From positions 28,792 to 92,791 of the forward strand of contig DCYG01000009.1 in NCBI GenBank assembly GCA_002331025.1: 64,000 nt of DNA. Reading direction: 5' to 3'. A program made the position numbers and the translations under genes. Shown in pieces: positions 7,896 through 16,546 of this stretch (its first letter is position 1; each line of letters begins with the position of its first letter). Under the pieces are notes generated by a model. It was not told the DNA's origin and did not search any database. It saw nothing but the letters and a program-made list of their open reading frames with translations. The stretch comes from Firmicutes bacterium UBA2116. Lineage in GTDB: Bacteria; Bacillota; Clostridia; Tissierellales; Sedimentibacteraceae.

Positions 7896-8327
7896 CTACT
7901 TATTAAAAATCTTTTCTAACGGCATTTCTAAAGCTTCTGAATCATCTCTTTCAGATATATAGATTGCACCGGTAGGACAGACCTTGGAACACATATCACA
8001 CGCTATACATTTAAAAGGCTCGATATGGTCGTCATGCTGTCTCATTGACAGCTTAGAACAAAAGCCGACACACATGAAGCATCCGACACATATTTTTTTA
8101 TTTATTCTTACAATTCCTTTTTTATCTCTCGTTATAGCCATTACAGGACATATGTCTATACATTCTCCACACTGGTCACAAACGTTTATTTCAGGCGTTC
8201 CATCCTTCTCATTAATTTGAATGCATGACTTATTTCTATCATCTACTTTGAAGTAGGTTGTAGAACATATTTCTTCGCAAGCTTTGCACTGAATACACTT
8301 CGAATCTTCTTTTGCCAAATACTTCAT
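7896..8327 (-). CDS. Polyferredoxin, four [4Fe-4S] motifs
   Basis: A 143-residue HycB-like electron-transfer subunit with four cysteine motifs: CIQCKACEEIC, CDQCGECIDICP, CVGCFMCVGFC and CIACDMCSKVCP. This gives up to four cubane clusters. It probably wires the aldehyde oxidoreductase encoded 9 bases downstream to ferredoxin or to a larger redox partner. I place the start at the ATG at 8327 because GGAGG at 8333-8339 lies 6-7 bases upstream; the ATG at 8342 would overlap that site. Confidence 0.92.
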   Translation of the reverse strand: MKYLAKEDSKCIQCKACEEICSTTYFKVDDRNKSCIQINEKDGTPEINVCDQCGECIDICPVMAITRDKKGIVRINKKICVGCFMCVGFCSKLSMRQHDDHIEPFKCIACDMCSKVCPTGAIYISERDDSEALEMPLEKIFNK

Positions 8328-8401
8328 ATAACGTCCTCCCATAATATATTTTCAATTGTAAATATTAACTTATTGTTGAAAAAATAATAGTATTAATATT
8401 A

Positions 8402-8461
8402 TTCAATAAGGGCTTTGCCCGTCATTCAATGTTTTAAGTGGCGAGTTGAATACCCACTTAA
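8402..8461. other. Intergenic hairpins between divergent ferredoxin and MerR-like genes
   Basis: The 240-base gap holds a degenerate family-A-like element (GGGCTTTGCCC with ATTCAATG, 8402-8430) and an inverted repeat TTAAGTGG/CCACTTAA at 8434-8461. No ModE-type CGTTATA repeat is visible here. I see no gene. Confidence 0.4.
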
Positions 8462-8570
8462 TTAATTATAATTAATTTTATGGTATATATCAATTCCGTT
8501 TAGTAATATATGCCTTATCAAGATTTTCTATTAGTCGTATTTTGGGCATGGTCAATTTGAGCTCATGTTA

Positions 8571-8599
8571 TTGTATACACAGTAAATGTATGTTACAAT
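8571..8599 (+). promoter_or_regulatory. Sigma-A promoter of the MerR-like gene
   Basis: TTGTAT (8571-8576), 17 bases, TACAAT (8594-8599). It supports the downstream GTG start at 8634 over an upstream ATG that would lie inside the promoter. Confidence 0.5.
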
Positions 8600-8633
8600 T
8601 ATGTCAATGATGATATTAAAGATGGAGGTAATT

Positions 8634-9449
8634 GTGCAGTATACTATAAGTAGTTTTGCTAAAATGCAAGGACTGACCGTAGACACAGTACGGCAATATG
8701 AGAAAAAGAAAATTATTAATCCATATAAAGATAAAGCCAATAATTATCGATATTACTCAAACTACGACGTGAGAAAGGTTTCAACCTGTAAATTTTACAG
8801 CAGTCTTGGATTTTCACTTTCTCAGGCTTCAAAAATGGTTAGTGATATCTCATCCCATGAACTTTCTTCCTTATTTGATAAACAAGCCTATGATATTGAG
8901 CAAAAACTGAAATTTGAATATGCAAAGCTAAATATGATAAACAAATATAAAGAGTATTTTAGTTTTATTCCGGATAAAATAAACAATTATGTTTTAATTA
9001 AGTTGCCTGAACTTATCAGGTTACCTCATTCGGAAAATGATCAACTATCATTAGACAAATCAATAACCGATGAATTGAAACGATGGGTTGATCTGTTACC
9101 TGTTACTTATTATACTCGATGTGTATCTGACAAAATACTGTTAAATGATTCAGAATCATTTAAATTTGAAATGTCTCTTACAACAGAAAGGCAATCTGCT
9201 GATGATTTCGGATTAAAGTTAAGCAAAAGAACTATAGCAATTAATCCGTCAGATTACATATTTACAGTAATAATAAAACCTGATATTGAACCTATCGGTC
9301 ATGTTCATTTTAAAGATGCTATGGAATATTTTAGAAAGAACAAGCTAAGTTTATCGGGTGACAGCTTTTTAATTTATCTGGCTTCAGATATTATAAATAG
9401 TGAAAAATATAACTATCACGGAGTATTTTTACCTTTCACAAACAAATAG
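8634..9449 (+). CDS. MerR-like transcriptional regulator with large C-terminal domain
   Basis: A 271-residue protein. The N-terminal winged helix (about residues 1-70) is MerR-like: SSFAKMQGLTVDTVRQYEKK, then NNYRYYSNYDVRKV. A helical segment and a roughly 150-residue domain follow, the position where BmrR-type proteins carry a ligand-binding GyrI-like fold. I cannot name the ligand. The GTG at 8634 is preceded by GGAGG with five bases of spacing. It points at the reductase gene 93 bases downstream, whose promoter has the long spacer typical of MerR activation. Confidence 0.75.
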   Translation: MQYTISSFAKMQGLTVDTVRQYEKKKIINPYKDKANNYRYYSNYDVRKVSTCKFYSSLGFSLSQASKMVSDISSHELSSLFDKQAYDIEQKLKFEYAKLNMINKYKEYFSFIPDKINNYVLIKLPELIRLPHSENDQLSLDKSITDELKRWVDLLPVTYYTRCVSDKILLNDSESFKFEMSLTTERQSADDFGLKLSKRTIAINPSDYIFTVIIKPDIEPIGHVHFKDAMEYFRKNKLSLSGDSFLIYLASDIINSEKYNYHGVFLPFTNK

Positions 9450-9463
9450 TTGCTTTTTATGTA

Positions 9464-9494
9464 TTGACATTGGTGCTGGGCTAAGGTTTACAAT
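9464..9494 (+). promoter_or_regulatory. Long-spacer promoter of the fumarate-reductase-like gene
   Basis: TTGACA (9464-9469) and TACAAT (9489-9494) separated by 19 bases instead of 17. MerR-family activators work on such over-long spacers by untwisting the DNA. No clean dyad is obvious within the spacer. Confidence 0.6.
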
Positions 9495-9496
9495 TG

Positions 9497-9514
9497 GTTT
9501 GTTAATAAACAAAC
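9497..9514 (+). promoter_or_regulatory. Inverted repeat in the reductase leader
   Basis: GTTTGTT-AATA-AACAAAC directly after the -10, around the expected transcription start. It could be an operator or a 5' hairpin. Confidence 0.45.
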
Positions 9515-9541
9515 TAATTAAAATCTTAGGAGGAAGAATAA

Positions 9542-11515
9542 ATGTTAAAAAGAATTATTAGTTTAAGTTTATGCATTTTGATGATATTCAGTCTTTCATC
9601 ATGTGCAACAAATACCGTTGGATCAGATCCGTCTACACCTTCAGATTCAGCAATTTATAAGGCAGGAGAATATACTGCTTCCGCAAAGGGAAATTTTGGT
9701 GATATTCCTGTAACGGCAACTTTCAGCGATACAGAAATACTATCTATTGTAGTGGGAGAAAATCAGGAAACTCCTGATATAGCAAAACCTGTTTTTGAAA
9801 AGTTACCAAAACAGATTATAGATGGTCAAACACTTAAAGTTGATATGATTGCAGGAGCAACAAATTCATGCAAAGGTCTTTTAGATGCTGTTGAGGACTG
9901 TATTAAACAAGCCGGCGGCGATATAGAGGCACTGAAGAATAAAGAAGTAGCACAACAGATAAAGGATACAATTGAAAAAACTGCAGATGTTGTAGTTGTC
10001 GGTGGAGGCGGTGCCGGTGTTGCAGCTGCTTCAGCTGCCGCACAAAACGGAGCTTCAGTTATATTGATTGAGAAGGGTGCTTCTTTAGGTGGAAATACTC
10101 TCCGAGCAGGTGGAGCTTATAATGCAGTTGACCCTGAATTACAATCAAAGGTAGAAATGAAAGATGCCTTAATAAATGATCTTAAGGCTATTTTAAAAGT
10201 TGACGAAAATTCGTTTGGCGAATTTAAAGATACTGTTGTTACGTTAAAATCACAAATAAACGAATATTTTGAATCAGGTGATACAACTAAACTTTTTGAT
10301 ACCCCTGAACTTCATATTTACCATATGTATATAGGCGGACACAGAACAGACAAAAATGGAGTTGAAATACATAGCAATTTAGATTTAGCCAAGACACTTG
10401 CATATAATTCTTTAGATGCTTTAAAATGGGTAGCAAGCCAAGACAGCAATCTAAATATAAGAGATGAAATATCAACAGTACTTGGAGCAATGTGGCCCCG
10501 TACACATTCTTTAGACACTAATGTTGGGTCAGGATTTATTTATCCACTTGCAAATTCTGCTGAAAAAAGCGGAACAGAAATTATGCTAGATACTAAAGCA
10601 GAAGAGCTGATTGTAAAGGAAGGAAGAGTTGTAGGCGTTAAAGCAACACAATCTGACGGAACTCCCGTTATACTTAATGCAACAAAAGGCGTTGTTATGG
10701 CAACAGGCGGTTTTGCAGCGAATGCTAAGATGGTTGCCGAATACAATACTTACTGGCCTACAATTCCTGAAAATATGAAAAGTACCAATACTGCAAATGC
10801 TACAGGAGATGGTATTATAATGGGTAAGAGTGTAGGAGCTAACCTTGTAGGAATGGGATTTGCACAATTGATGCCAAGCTCACATCCGGAAACGGGAGCT
10901 CTTTCAGGCGGTGTATGGGGCAGCGCTGAATCTCAGGTGTTTATAAATAAAGAAGGAAAGAGATTTGTAAATGAATACGCTGAACGCGATGTTATGGCAA
11001 GTGCAGCACTTAATCAAACAGATGCATTATTCTATATTATTTGTGACCAGATAACAGCAGGTAATCCTCAACCCGGAGGAAAAAATGGCTGGGGAGATGT
11101 TATAGATGATCTTATAGCTTCAGGAAGCATTTATAAAGCAGATACCCTCGAAGATCTTGCAAAACAAATAGGAGTACCGGCAGACATCTTTGTAAGTGAA
11201 ATAGAAAATTATAATTCATATGTAGATAATCAAGCGGATCCTGATTTTGGAAAAGCGAATTTTGGCGGTAAAATTGAAGTTGCACCGTTCTACGCAACAC
11301 CTCGCTCACCATCATTACACCACACAATGGGTGGATTGGAAATTAATACTGAAGCTCAGGTATTAGATGCAAGCGGGAATGTCATTCCGGGTTTTTATGC
11401 AGCCGGAGAAGTTACCGGAGGAATACATGCAGGTAACCGTTTAGGCGGAAATGCTTTAGCGGATATAATGGTATTCGGAAAAATAGCAGGAGAAAATGCT
11501 GCTGCAGGCAAATAA
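9542..11515 (+). CDS. FMN- and FAD-binding fumarate-reductase-like lipoprotein
   Basis: A 657-residue protein. A lipoprotein signal peptide ends in LSSC (Cys21), placing it outside the cytoplasmic membrane. Residues about 45-125 form an FMN-binding domain with the flavinylation-type motif AGATNS. From residue 155 a flavocytochrome-c/fumarate reductase flavoprotein follows with VVVGGGGAGVAAASAAA, then the C-terminal GNRLGGNALADIMVFG. Relatives reduce fumarate, urocanate or other unsaturated acids as extracytoplasmic electron acceptors. The substrate here is not determined. GGAGG precedes the ATG. It is likely controlled by the MerR-like gene upstream and ends at a bidirectional terminator. Confidence 0.87.
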   Translation: MLKRIISLSLCILMIFSLSSCATNTVGSDPSTPSDSAIYKAGEYTASAKGNFGDIPVTATFSDTEILSIVVGENQETPDIAKPVFEKLPKQIIDGQTLKVDMIAGATNSCKGLLDAVEDCIKQAGGDIEALKNKEVAQQIKDTIEKTADVVVVGGGGAGVAAASAAAQNGASVILIEKGASLGGNTLRAGGAYNAVDPELQSKVEMKDALINDLKAILKVDENSFGEFKDTVVTLKSQINEYFESGDTTKLFDTPELHIYHMYIGGHRTDKNGVEIHSNLDLAKTLAYNSLDALKWVASQDSNLNIRDEISTVLGAMWPRTHSLDTNVGSGFIYPLANSAEKSGTEIMLDTKAEELIVKEGRVVGVKATQSDGTPVILNATKGVVMATGGFAANAKMVAEYNTYWPTIPENMKSTNTANATGDGIIMGKSVGANLVGMGFAQLMPSSHPETGALSGGVWGSAESQVFINKEGKRFVNEYAERDVMASAALNQTDALFYIICDQITAGNPQPGGKNGWGDVIDDLIASGSIYKADTLEDLAKQIGVPADIFVSEIENYNSYVDNQADPDFGKANFGGKIEVAPFYATPRSPSLHHTMGGLEINTEAQVLDASGNVIPGFYAAGEVTGGIHAGNRLGGNALADIMVFGKIAGENAAAGK

Positions 11516-11536
11516 TAATTAATTATAATACTACTC

Positions 11537-11580
11537 AAAAAAAATAGAGCTATTGGATTTTTTCCATTAGCTCTATTTTT
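11537..11580. terminator. Bidirectional terminator
   Basis: Stem TAGAGCTA...TAGCTCTA flanked by an A-run on the left and a T-run on the right, between the convergent reductase gene and hslO. Confidence 0.85.
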
Positions 11581-12461
11581 TATTGTTCTATATGTTTTAA
11601 TATATTTTTTAATTTATCGTCATGAAATAAATATTTTTCATTACAGAAGTGGCAAACAGTTTCTATCTGCTCATCTTCTTCAATTATTTCTCTTAATTCC
11701 TTCTTGCCTAATGAGATTAATCCTCTTTCCATTCTTTCTTCAGAACAGTCACATTTAAAACCAACGGGTATCTTCTCCATTATTTCAATATCAAAATCAG
11801 CAAATAATTTTTTTGCTATTGCTTCAACATCATCATCATTATCAAAATAATCAGAAACGGACCTCAGGTTATTTAATACATTTTCCAACTTTTCAAGGTC
11901 CTCATCTTCTATAAACGGTAATGTCTGAACTATAAAGCCTCCTGCGGATTTAATGCTGTAATCCCTGTCGACCAAGACACCTAATGCAACAACAGAATTT
12001 TGCTGCTCGGAAAGCCAATAATACATTGCGATATCTTCACCGATTTCACCGGTTACGATATCCGTGCTTCCAACATACGGTTCCTTTAAACCAATATCCA
12101 TCATCACTGTAATCTTGCCGTTTACGCCAACTGCTCCTCCAACATCTAATTTGCCGTTTGGTTTCAAGGGCAAATCTACATTCGGATTTTCAACATATCC
12201 CTTTATTTCACCATTGTTATTGACCACAGCTAAAATTGTTCCGATTGGACCGCCTCCGTTGATATTGATGGTAAGCTTATCCTTTTCATTTTTCATCATA
12301 TATCCCATCATTAAGCCTGCGGTCAATGTTCTTCCTAAAGCCGCGGAAACTGTGGGAGTTGTATTGTGCCTGCATCTTGCTTCTTCCACAGCATTTGTGG
12401 ACTTTACCATAAATAATCTGAATGTTTTTTTCTTATCTATTGCTCTTATCATGTAATCCAT
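11580..12461 (-). CDS. hslO: Redox-regulated chaperone Hsp33
   Basis: A 293-residue cytoplasmic holdase activated by oxidation. The zinc-binding switch is complete: CDC near residue 240 and CHFC near residue 273 (CxC...CxxC). Length and the N-terminal segment DYMIRAIDKKKTFRLFMV match Hsp33. It is two bases downstream of a methyltransferase gene and is the last gene of a minus-strand group. Confidence 0.95.
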   Translation of the reverse strand: MDYMIRAIDKKKTFRLFMVKSTNAVEEARCRHNTTPTVSAALGRTLTAGLMMGYMMKNEKDKLTININGGGPIGTILAVVNNNGEIKGYVENPNVDLPLKPNGKLDVGGAVGVNGKITVMMDIGLKEPYVGSTDIVTGEIGEDIAMYYWLSEQQNSVVALGVLVDRDYSIKSAGGFIVQTLPFIEDEDLEKLENVLNNLRSVSDYFDNDDDVEAIAKKLFADFDIEIMEKIPVGFKCDCSEERMERGLISLGKKELREIIEEDEQIETVCHFCNEKYLFHDDKLKNILKHIEQ

Positions 12462-12463
12462 TG

Positions 12464-13195
12464 CTAGTTTCCTTTCTCACATACAAAGACGGCTCTCAAG
12501 GAATTATCCCTGCATGATTCGTCGCTGTAATCATCATATATTTTTATATTTTTAAAACCGATTTCATTTAATAATGATACTACTTCTTCGCTCTTATGTA
12601 TATATTGTGTCTGTATCTCATTGATTCTATTATATTTATCCGATGCATCCTTTATAAAAAAGTTTATTTCAATATTAACTGTATCATTTGATTCATCAGC
12701 AGAATTCTCCCACACATAAAAAATTTCACCGTCATCATATACATAGGTGTCATTAAACATAGTTTCATATTTGTATTGTGTACTCAAATCAAAGATAAAT
12801 CCGGAATTTTTATTTAAATGATTATATACATTATTAAAAAAATCCCTGATTTCATTTTTATTTATGTAATTGACACCATCACAGCAGCAAACAGCAGCGT
12901 CAAATCTATCATCTATCTTAAATTTCGTCATATCCATGTTTAGCAGTTTAACCCTCGGATTCCGACCAAGCTTTTCATAAGCCCTCATAAGCATGTCCTG
13001 CGAAAGGTCAAAAGCAGTAACTTTAAAGTTTTTATCTGCCAATAAACGTGTTATGTTTCCTGTTCCGCAAGCCGCTTCTAAAACCTTTCTTCCGTCAATT
13101 TTTTCAGCTATGAAGGATGTCCATTTTTCATAGTCTGTATCACTCATCAGAATATCATAAATCTGAGAAAATTCTTTATAGCTTCTGTTAAGCAT
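12464..13195 (-). CDS. Class I SAM-dependent methyltransferase
   Basis: A 243-residue soluble protein with SAM motif I VLEAACGTGNITRLLA (about residues 37-52), the acidic residue of motif II (FDLSQDM) and a DAAVCCCDGVNY segment. This is a small-molecule-type methyltransferase fold (Methyltransf_25 / ubiE-like). The substrate is unknown. It lies one base after a spore SASP gene and two bases before hslO. Confidence 0.85.
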   Translation of the reverse strand: MLNRSYKEFSQIYDILMSDTDYEKWTSFIAEKIDGRKVLEAACGTGNITRLLADKNFKVTAFDLSQDMLMRAYEKLGRNPRVKLLNMDMTKFKIDDRFDAAVCCCDGVNYINKNEIRDFFNNVYNHLNKNSGFIFDLSTQYKYETMFNDTYVYDDGEIFYVWENSADESNDTVNIEINFFIKDASDKYNRINEIQTQYIHKSEEVVSLLNEIGFKNIKIYDDYSDESCRDNSLRAVFVCEKGN

Positions 13196-13196
13196 T

Positions 13197-13394
13197 TTAT
13201 TTCTTCCTTTTCTTCTTTTTAGCGGTCATTAATCCACCTATTCTACCTGTTTCCTTAGCAGTAAGACCTCCCCATCCAAGTTCCTCAACCTTATCCATCA
13301 GACCGATTTCTTTTGCTATTTCCAATTTCATTATATCGTCAGGGGTAAGCTCCTTTTTCTTTTTTATCTTCTTTTTATCATTCTTTTCAACCAT
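13197..13394 (-). CDS. Small acid-soluble spore protein, alpha/beta-like
   Basis: A 65-residue basic protein with the SASP signature: LEIAKEIGLMDKVEELGWGG and then LTAKETGRIGGLM. It has a lysine-rich head (MVEKNDKKKIKKKK) and tail (TAKKKKRKK), unlike the near-neutral major SASPs. Proteins of this family coat spore DNA and protect it from UV and hydrolysis. An AGGAGG precedes the ATG. It is evidence that the organism makes endospores. Expression by the forespore sigma factor is expected from the family; I did not identify the promoter. Confidence 0.85.
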   Translation of the reverse strand: MVEKNDKKKIKKKKELTPDDIMKLEIAKEIGLMDKVEELGWGGLTAKETGRIGGLMTAKKKKRKK

Positions 13395-13448
13395 AAATAT
13401 CCTCCTTATTATTAAGTTTATTATGGTTTAAAAGCATACAAATTATAC

Positions 13449-13583
13449 TTATTTTTCTTTTTTTATAAGCAATACTGCCTTAATCTCTTTTAATGTCAAA
13501 AGTATTTTATTAAGGGTGTACTGTATACTGACTAATATTATAAAAAACATTACAACCATTATTATTTTAATTTGTAATTCCAT
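13449..13583 (-). CDS. 44-residue single-span membrane protein, hypothetical
   Basis: A short ORF: the ATG at 13583 is preceded by GGGAG (13590-13594) with six bases of spacing and overlaps the last 17 bases of the MFS gene in another frame. The product starts MELQIKIIMVVMFFIILVSI, a clear hydrophobic span, and ends in a basic tail (LLIKKEK). That gives an inside-positive C-terminus. Coupling to the transporter suggests an accessory peptide, but no homologue is recognised. Confidence 0.55.
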   Translation of the reverse strand: MELQIKIIMVVMFFIILVSIQYTLNKILLTLKEIKAVLLIKKEK

Positions 13584-14760
13584 AATTTACTCCCGATTTT
13601 TCTTGCTTAAGATTTATTATTGAAATAAAAGCACTTATAAAAAACACTACAGCTGTTGACAGAAACGGTAATGTGCTTCCCAATTCATATATAAAACCCG
13701 AAAATAAAGATCCAAAAATCATTCCGCCTGCTCTTACTGAATTAAATATTCCTGAAATTATACCGCTCGTTTTAGAGTTCTGACCTCTTGTGACAATATC
13801 CTGCTGTATGGGGAGGTAAATTGCATTAAACATAAAAAATATTATATTTGCAATAAAGAACGGATATAAATATGGAATAAATGTAACTGACAATGATGAT
13901 ATACCGCACAATAACAATACGATTATCATAGACATTCTCGGATTAAAGTGCTTTTCAATATATATATTGACGGTAAAGTTTACAATCAACGTTACAATAC
14001 CGATTATTGCTTTGATTATACCATTATATGACGAAGAAAGATTCAGTGCATCCTTTAAATAATAATTAAAAGCATTGTCATATGCAGTTGAAGCAAAGCT
14101 GGTAAGAAATACGGCTATTAAAAATGTTATAAGAATTTTAGGCATCTCACCTATAAGGTTGCTATAGGACTTAAAAGGGTTTAAAGACATACCTGCGGTA
14201 AACCTATCATCCGATCTAACTTCTTCAATTAGCAAATATGTTAAAATTCCGTATATGAATATTAATGATGCCTGCAATACAAATACAAAGCGTATAGAAA
14301 AATTACCAACTACTCCTCCGACAAAATATCCAAATGCCGCCAATACTGAAGTAAGTGCAACATAATAGGATATATGCCGCCCTCTGTTATCTTGATCCGT
14401 AACATTAACCAAGTATGCAAGGCTGCAGACGTATATACCCGCACTAAAAAAGCCGCCTGCTAATCTTGCTGCAATCGTCATAAATACGGTGTCTGTCATT
14501 CCAAAAATTAGCTGCGTTACCCCATACACCGGACCTGTAAATGCCATTACCTTTATATGTCCGTAATTATCCCCTACAGTACCCCAAATCAGGGAGCCGA
14601 AAAAGTAACACAAGGACATTGCGGCAAATGACAAACCAAATACATAATCCGCAAAACCTTTTTCAATAAACATAGTCGGTGTCACCGGATGACCCATACT
14701 GCTGCATAATGCGAATAACCCGAAGCATAAATACAATCTTCCTATTGAAGCTTTTTTCAA
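13567..14760 (-). CDS. Major facilitator superfamily transporter
   Basis: A 397-residue integral membrane protein with 12 predicted helices. The loop 2-3 motif region reads GSLIWGTVGDNYGHIKVMA, the MFS motif A type GxxxDxxGxR. The start is a TTG at 14760 with a weak ribosome site. Substrate unknown; drug or metabolite efflux is the usual role for this size. It overlaps the 44-residue membrane ORF downstream. Confidence 0.82.
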   Translation of the reverse strand: MKKASIGRLYLCFGLFALCSSMGHPVTPTMFIEKGFADYVFGLSFAAMSLCYFFGSLIWGTVGDNYGHIKVMAFTGPVYGVTQLIFGMTDTVFMTIAARLAGGFFSAGIYVCSLAYLVNVTDQDNRGRHISYYVALTSVLAAFGYFVGGVVGNFSIRFVFVLQASLIFIYGILTYLLIEEVRSDDRFTAGMSLNPFKSYSNLIGEMPKILITFLIAVFLTSFASTAYDNAFNYYLKDALNLSSSYNGIIKAIIGIVTLIVNFTVNIYIEKHFNPRMSMIIVLLLCGISSLSVTFIPYLYPFFIANIIFFMFNAIYLPIQQDIVTRGQNSKTSGIISGIFNSVRAGGMIFGSLFSGFIYELGSTLPFLSTAVVFFISAFISIINLKQEKSGVNYGITN

Positions 14761-14913
14761 TTTTATTACCGTCCCCGATTTATATATGTAAAATCATATA
14801 TTATGGACAACAAAAAAGCAATCCTAAAATAACATTATAAATTCAAATGTGGAGCATACAATGTATTATGTGTAAATAAAACGCTAATTGCACTTCAATG
14901 ACGTTTAATTTGC

Positions 14914-14942
14914 TTGACATAATTATTTTCTTGTAATATAAT
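14914..14942 (+). promoter_or_regulatory. Sigma-A promoter of dinJ-yafQ
   Basis: TTGACA (14914-14919), 17 bases, TATAAT (14937-14942): full consensus, 24 bases before the antitoxin start. Confidence 0.85.
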
Positions 14943-14965
14943 AAACGTAAGAAGGGAGTGATTCT

Positions 14966-15244
14966 ATGGCAAAAAACACATCTAACGTCAGCTTTCGTAT
15001 TGATAGCGACTTAAAGGCACAAGCTGATACCCTGTTTTCCCAGCTTGGTCTTAATATGACTACAGCATTTAATATATTTCTCCGTCAGGCTGTTCGTGAA
15101 GGATGTATTCCTTTTGATATTACAATTAATACACCCAACACAGAAACAATTATGGCTTTGTTTGAAGCAGAACGCATCTCTCGTGATCCTTCGATCAGGC
15201 ATTATGATGACGTTGAAAAAGCTCTTAAGGAACTTAAGTCATGA
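14966..15244 (+). CDS. dinJ: RelB/DinJ-family antitoxin
   Basis: A 92-residue protein with an N-terminal ribbon-helix-helix domain (NVSFRIDSDLKAQADTLF; LGLNMTTAFNIFLRQAV) for DNA binding and autorepression. The C-terminal tail wraps the toxin. It overlaps the toxin start by four bases (ATGA), the usual coupling in these modules. GGGAG lies upstream of the ATG. Confidence 0.93.
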   Translation: MAKNTSNVSFRIDSDLKAQADTLFSQLGLNMTTAFNIFLRQAVREGCIPFDITINTPNTETIMALFEAERISRDPSIRHYDDVEKALKELKS

Positions 15245-15519
15245 AGCGCAGCATTGTTTGGACAAACCAATTTAAAAAAGATTATAAGCTGTCAATCAAA
15301 CGCGGCTTAGATGTTGAACTTCTTGATAATGTAATACGCATACTTGCAAATGGAAATCCTCTTCCTGCCGAATATAAAGATCATACGCTTTCAGGTAACT
15401 GGAAGGGACATCGAGAATGTCATATTCAGCCTGATTGGTTGTTGGTTTACCGCACAGAAGAAGATATTCTTATACTTACATTGTCAAGAACGGGAACTCA
15501 CAGTGATTTATTTAGATAA
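15241..15519 (+). CDS. yafQ: YafQ-family ribosome-dependent mRNA endonuclease toxin
   Basis: A 92-residue RelE-superfamily toxin. The catalytic residues of YafQ are present: the His of KGHRECH, Asp-Trp of PDWLLVYR, and the His and Phe of GTHSDLF at the C-terminus. It is expected to cut mRNA in the ribosomal A site when its antitoxin is degraded. It pairs with the overlapping dinJ-type gene and appears intact. Confidence 0.93.
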   Translation: MKRSIVWTNQFKKDYKLSIKRGLDVELLDNVIRILANGNPLPAEYKDHTLSGNWKGHRECHIQPDWLLVYRTEEDILILTLSRTGTHSDLFR

Positions 15520-15550
15520 TAGTCTTTGCTTTGCGAAGGCTATTTTTTGC
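15518..15550 (+). terminator. Terminator of dinJ-yafQ
   Basis: Stem AATAG-CTTTGC / GCGAAG-CTATT followed by TTTTTT; it begins at the toxin stop codon. Confidence 0.8.
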
Positions 15551-15828
15551 CTATAGGTATCAAAGAAATCTGAATATTGCGACATAAACTGAACATTTGA
15601 GCCACAGAAATTGGTTCTTCCGCATAAATCCGTTATTTATGTAGAAATTAGGGTCGAAATGTGATAATTACTGATTATGATAATCCTGAAAATTAGCTTC
15701 CTTATTTAACTGACTGTTTAGAATTTACCATTGAAAATAATCAAGGTTTTTTTCTTATTTTTTAAACGGAACATCCTCTGAAACTACCATCATTAGATAA
15801 CAAGATTTCATAGAAATCAACACCCCTG
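15551..15828. other. Gene-free stretch with no recognised feature
   Basis: About 280 bases without an ORF or clear RNA. Short stretches look like eroded mobile DNA, but I cannot name an element. Confidence 0.5.
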
Positions 15829-15855
15829 CCCCTCAATCTTGAGGGGTGGTTTTTT
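15829..15855 (+). terminator. Strong orphan terminator
   Basis: Perfect stem CCCCTCAA-TC-TTGAGGGG followed by TGG and a run of seven T. No plus-strand gene ends here, so it may be a relic of a deleted gene or a transcription barrier. Confidence 0.75.
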
Positions 15856-15894
15856 TCTTCGTTGAAGTCTTTTCTTTTATTCAAATTTATTGTA

Positions 15895-16464
15895 TTATCT
15901 TTTTATGAGCAAGTATTCTATTAAACAAATCATCTGGTTCTCTAAATCTAAGTCTTTGATTTTAATATTGATTACCGTGTTAGTTCTGTTTCCTGTAGAG
16001 TATAGATAAGATACAATAACCCAATTCCTATATATTGCAAATGACGTTTTGTTAGTATCTGGTTTAATTAAAAGAATTTTTAACTGTTCATCAGAATATG
16101 TTTCTTTTATAATTTCGTCTTCTTTGACGAGCTTCGTTTTAAACCTCTCACAATAACCATTATCCATACACCAATGCAAAAAAGCATTTAAAGCTATTAA
16201 GGCTGTGTTAATTGATTTTGCCTTGTTGTCTTTTTCCATCATATCATAGATGTAATCATCAATAATATCCATGTTGATGTATGAACTTGAAAAGTCATCA
16301 TCATTGATAAATTTCTTGAATTTTTTAAAATAGTTCTTCTGATATTGAATGGTATACTCTGATAAGTTTCTGATTTTAGACTGCTTTTGATACCTTTCAA
16401 ACAACTCATCTAAAGTAAACTTTTCATCTTTTTTACTCATTTTAATCTTCATTTTTATCCACAC
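15895..16464 (-). pseudogene. Truncated tyrosine recombinase (integrase)
   Basis: 189 residues. The N-terminal SAM-like core-binding domain is present (LFERYQKQSKIRNLSEYTIQ onward, to about residue 120), followed by the start of the catalytic domain with the first catalytic Arg (YSTGNRTNTVINIKIKDLDL). It stops there: the His-x-x-Arg box and the nucleophilic Tyr, roughly 120 more residues, are missing. It cannot be a working recombinase. Its position 83 bases from the 3' end of tRNA-Leu, in the same orientation, is that of an integrase of a tRNA-targeted element that has decayed. Confidence 0.8.
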
Positions 16465-16499
16465 GGCTCCTTATATTTTATTACATTAACCGTGTGTAT

Positions 16500-16528
16500 A
16501 AAAAAAGCAGTTCCTTTTTCAGAAACCG
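16500..16528 (-). terminator. tRNA-Leu terminator
   Basis: Minus-strand stem CGGTTTC-TGAAAAA-GGAACTG followed by CTTTTTTT, 19 bases past the tRNA 3' end. Confidence 0.7.
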
Positions 16529-16546
16529 CCAGTTTCGTTGATTTCA

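Noticed and set aside
8343..8470. Possible Moco-type riboswitch in the leader of the ferredoxin-AOR operon
   Set aside because: There are two or three hairpins but the conserved Moco-motif pattern is not visible, and the GGGCTTTGCCC hairpin looks like a degenerate family A repeat.
8586..8633. Upstream ATG start for the MerR-like gene
   Set aside because: It lies within the promoter and has no ribosome site; the GTG at 8634 has GGAGG at five bases.
15551..15828. Insertion sequence remnant
   Set aside because: Some words look like mobile DNA, but I see no transposase fragment or inverted ends to support a call.
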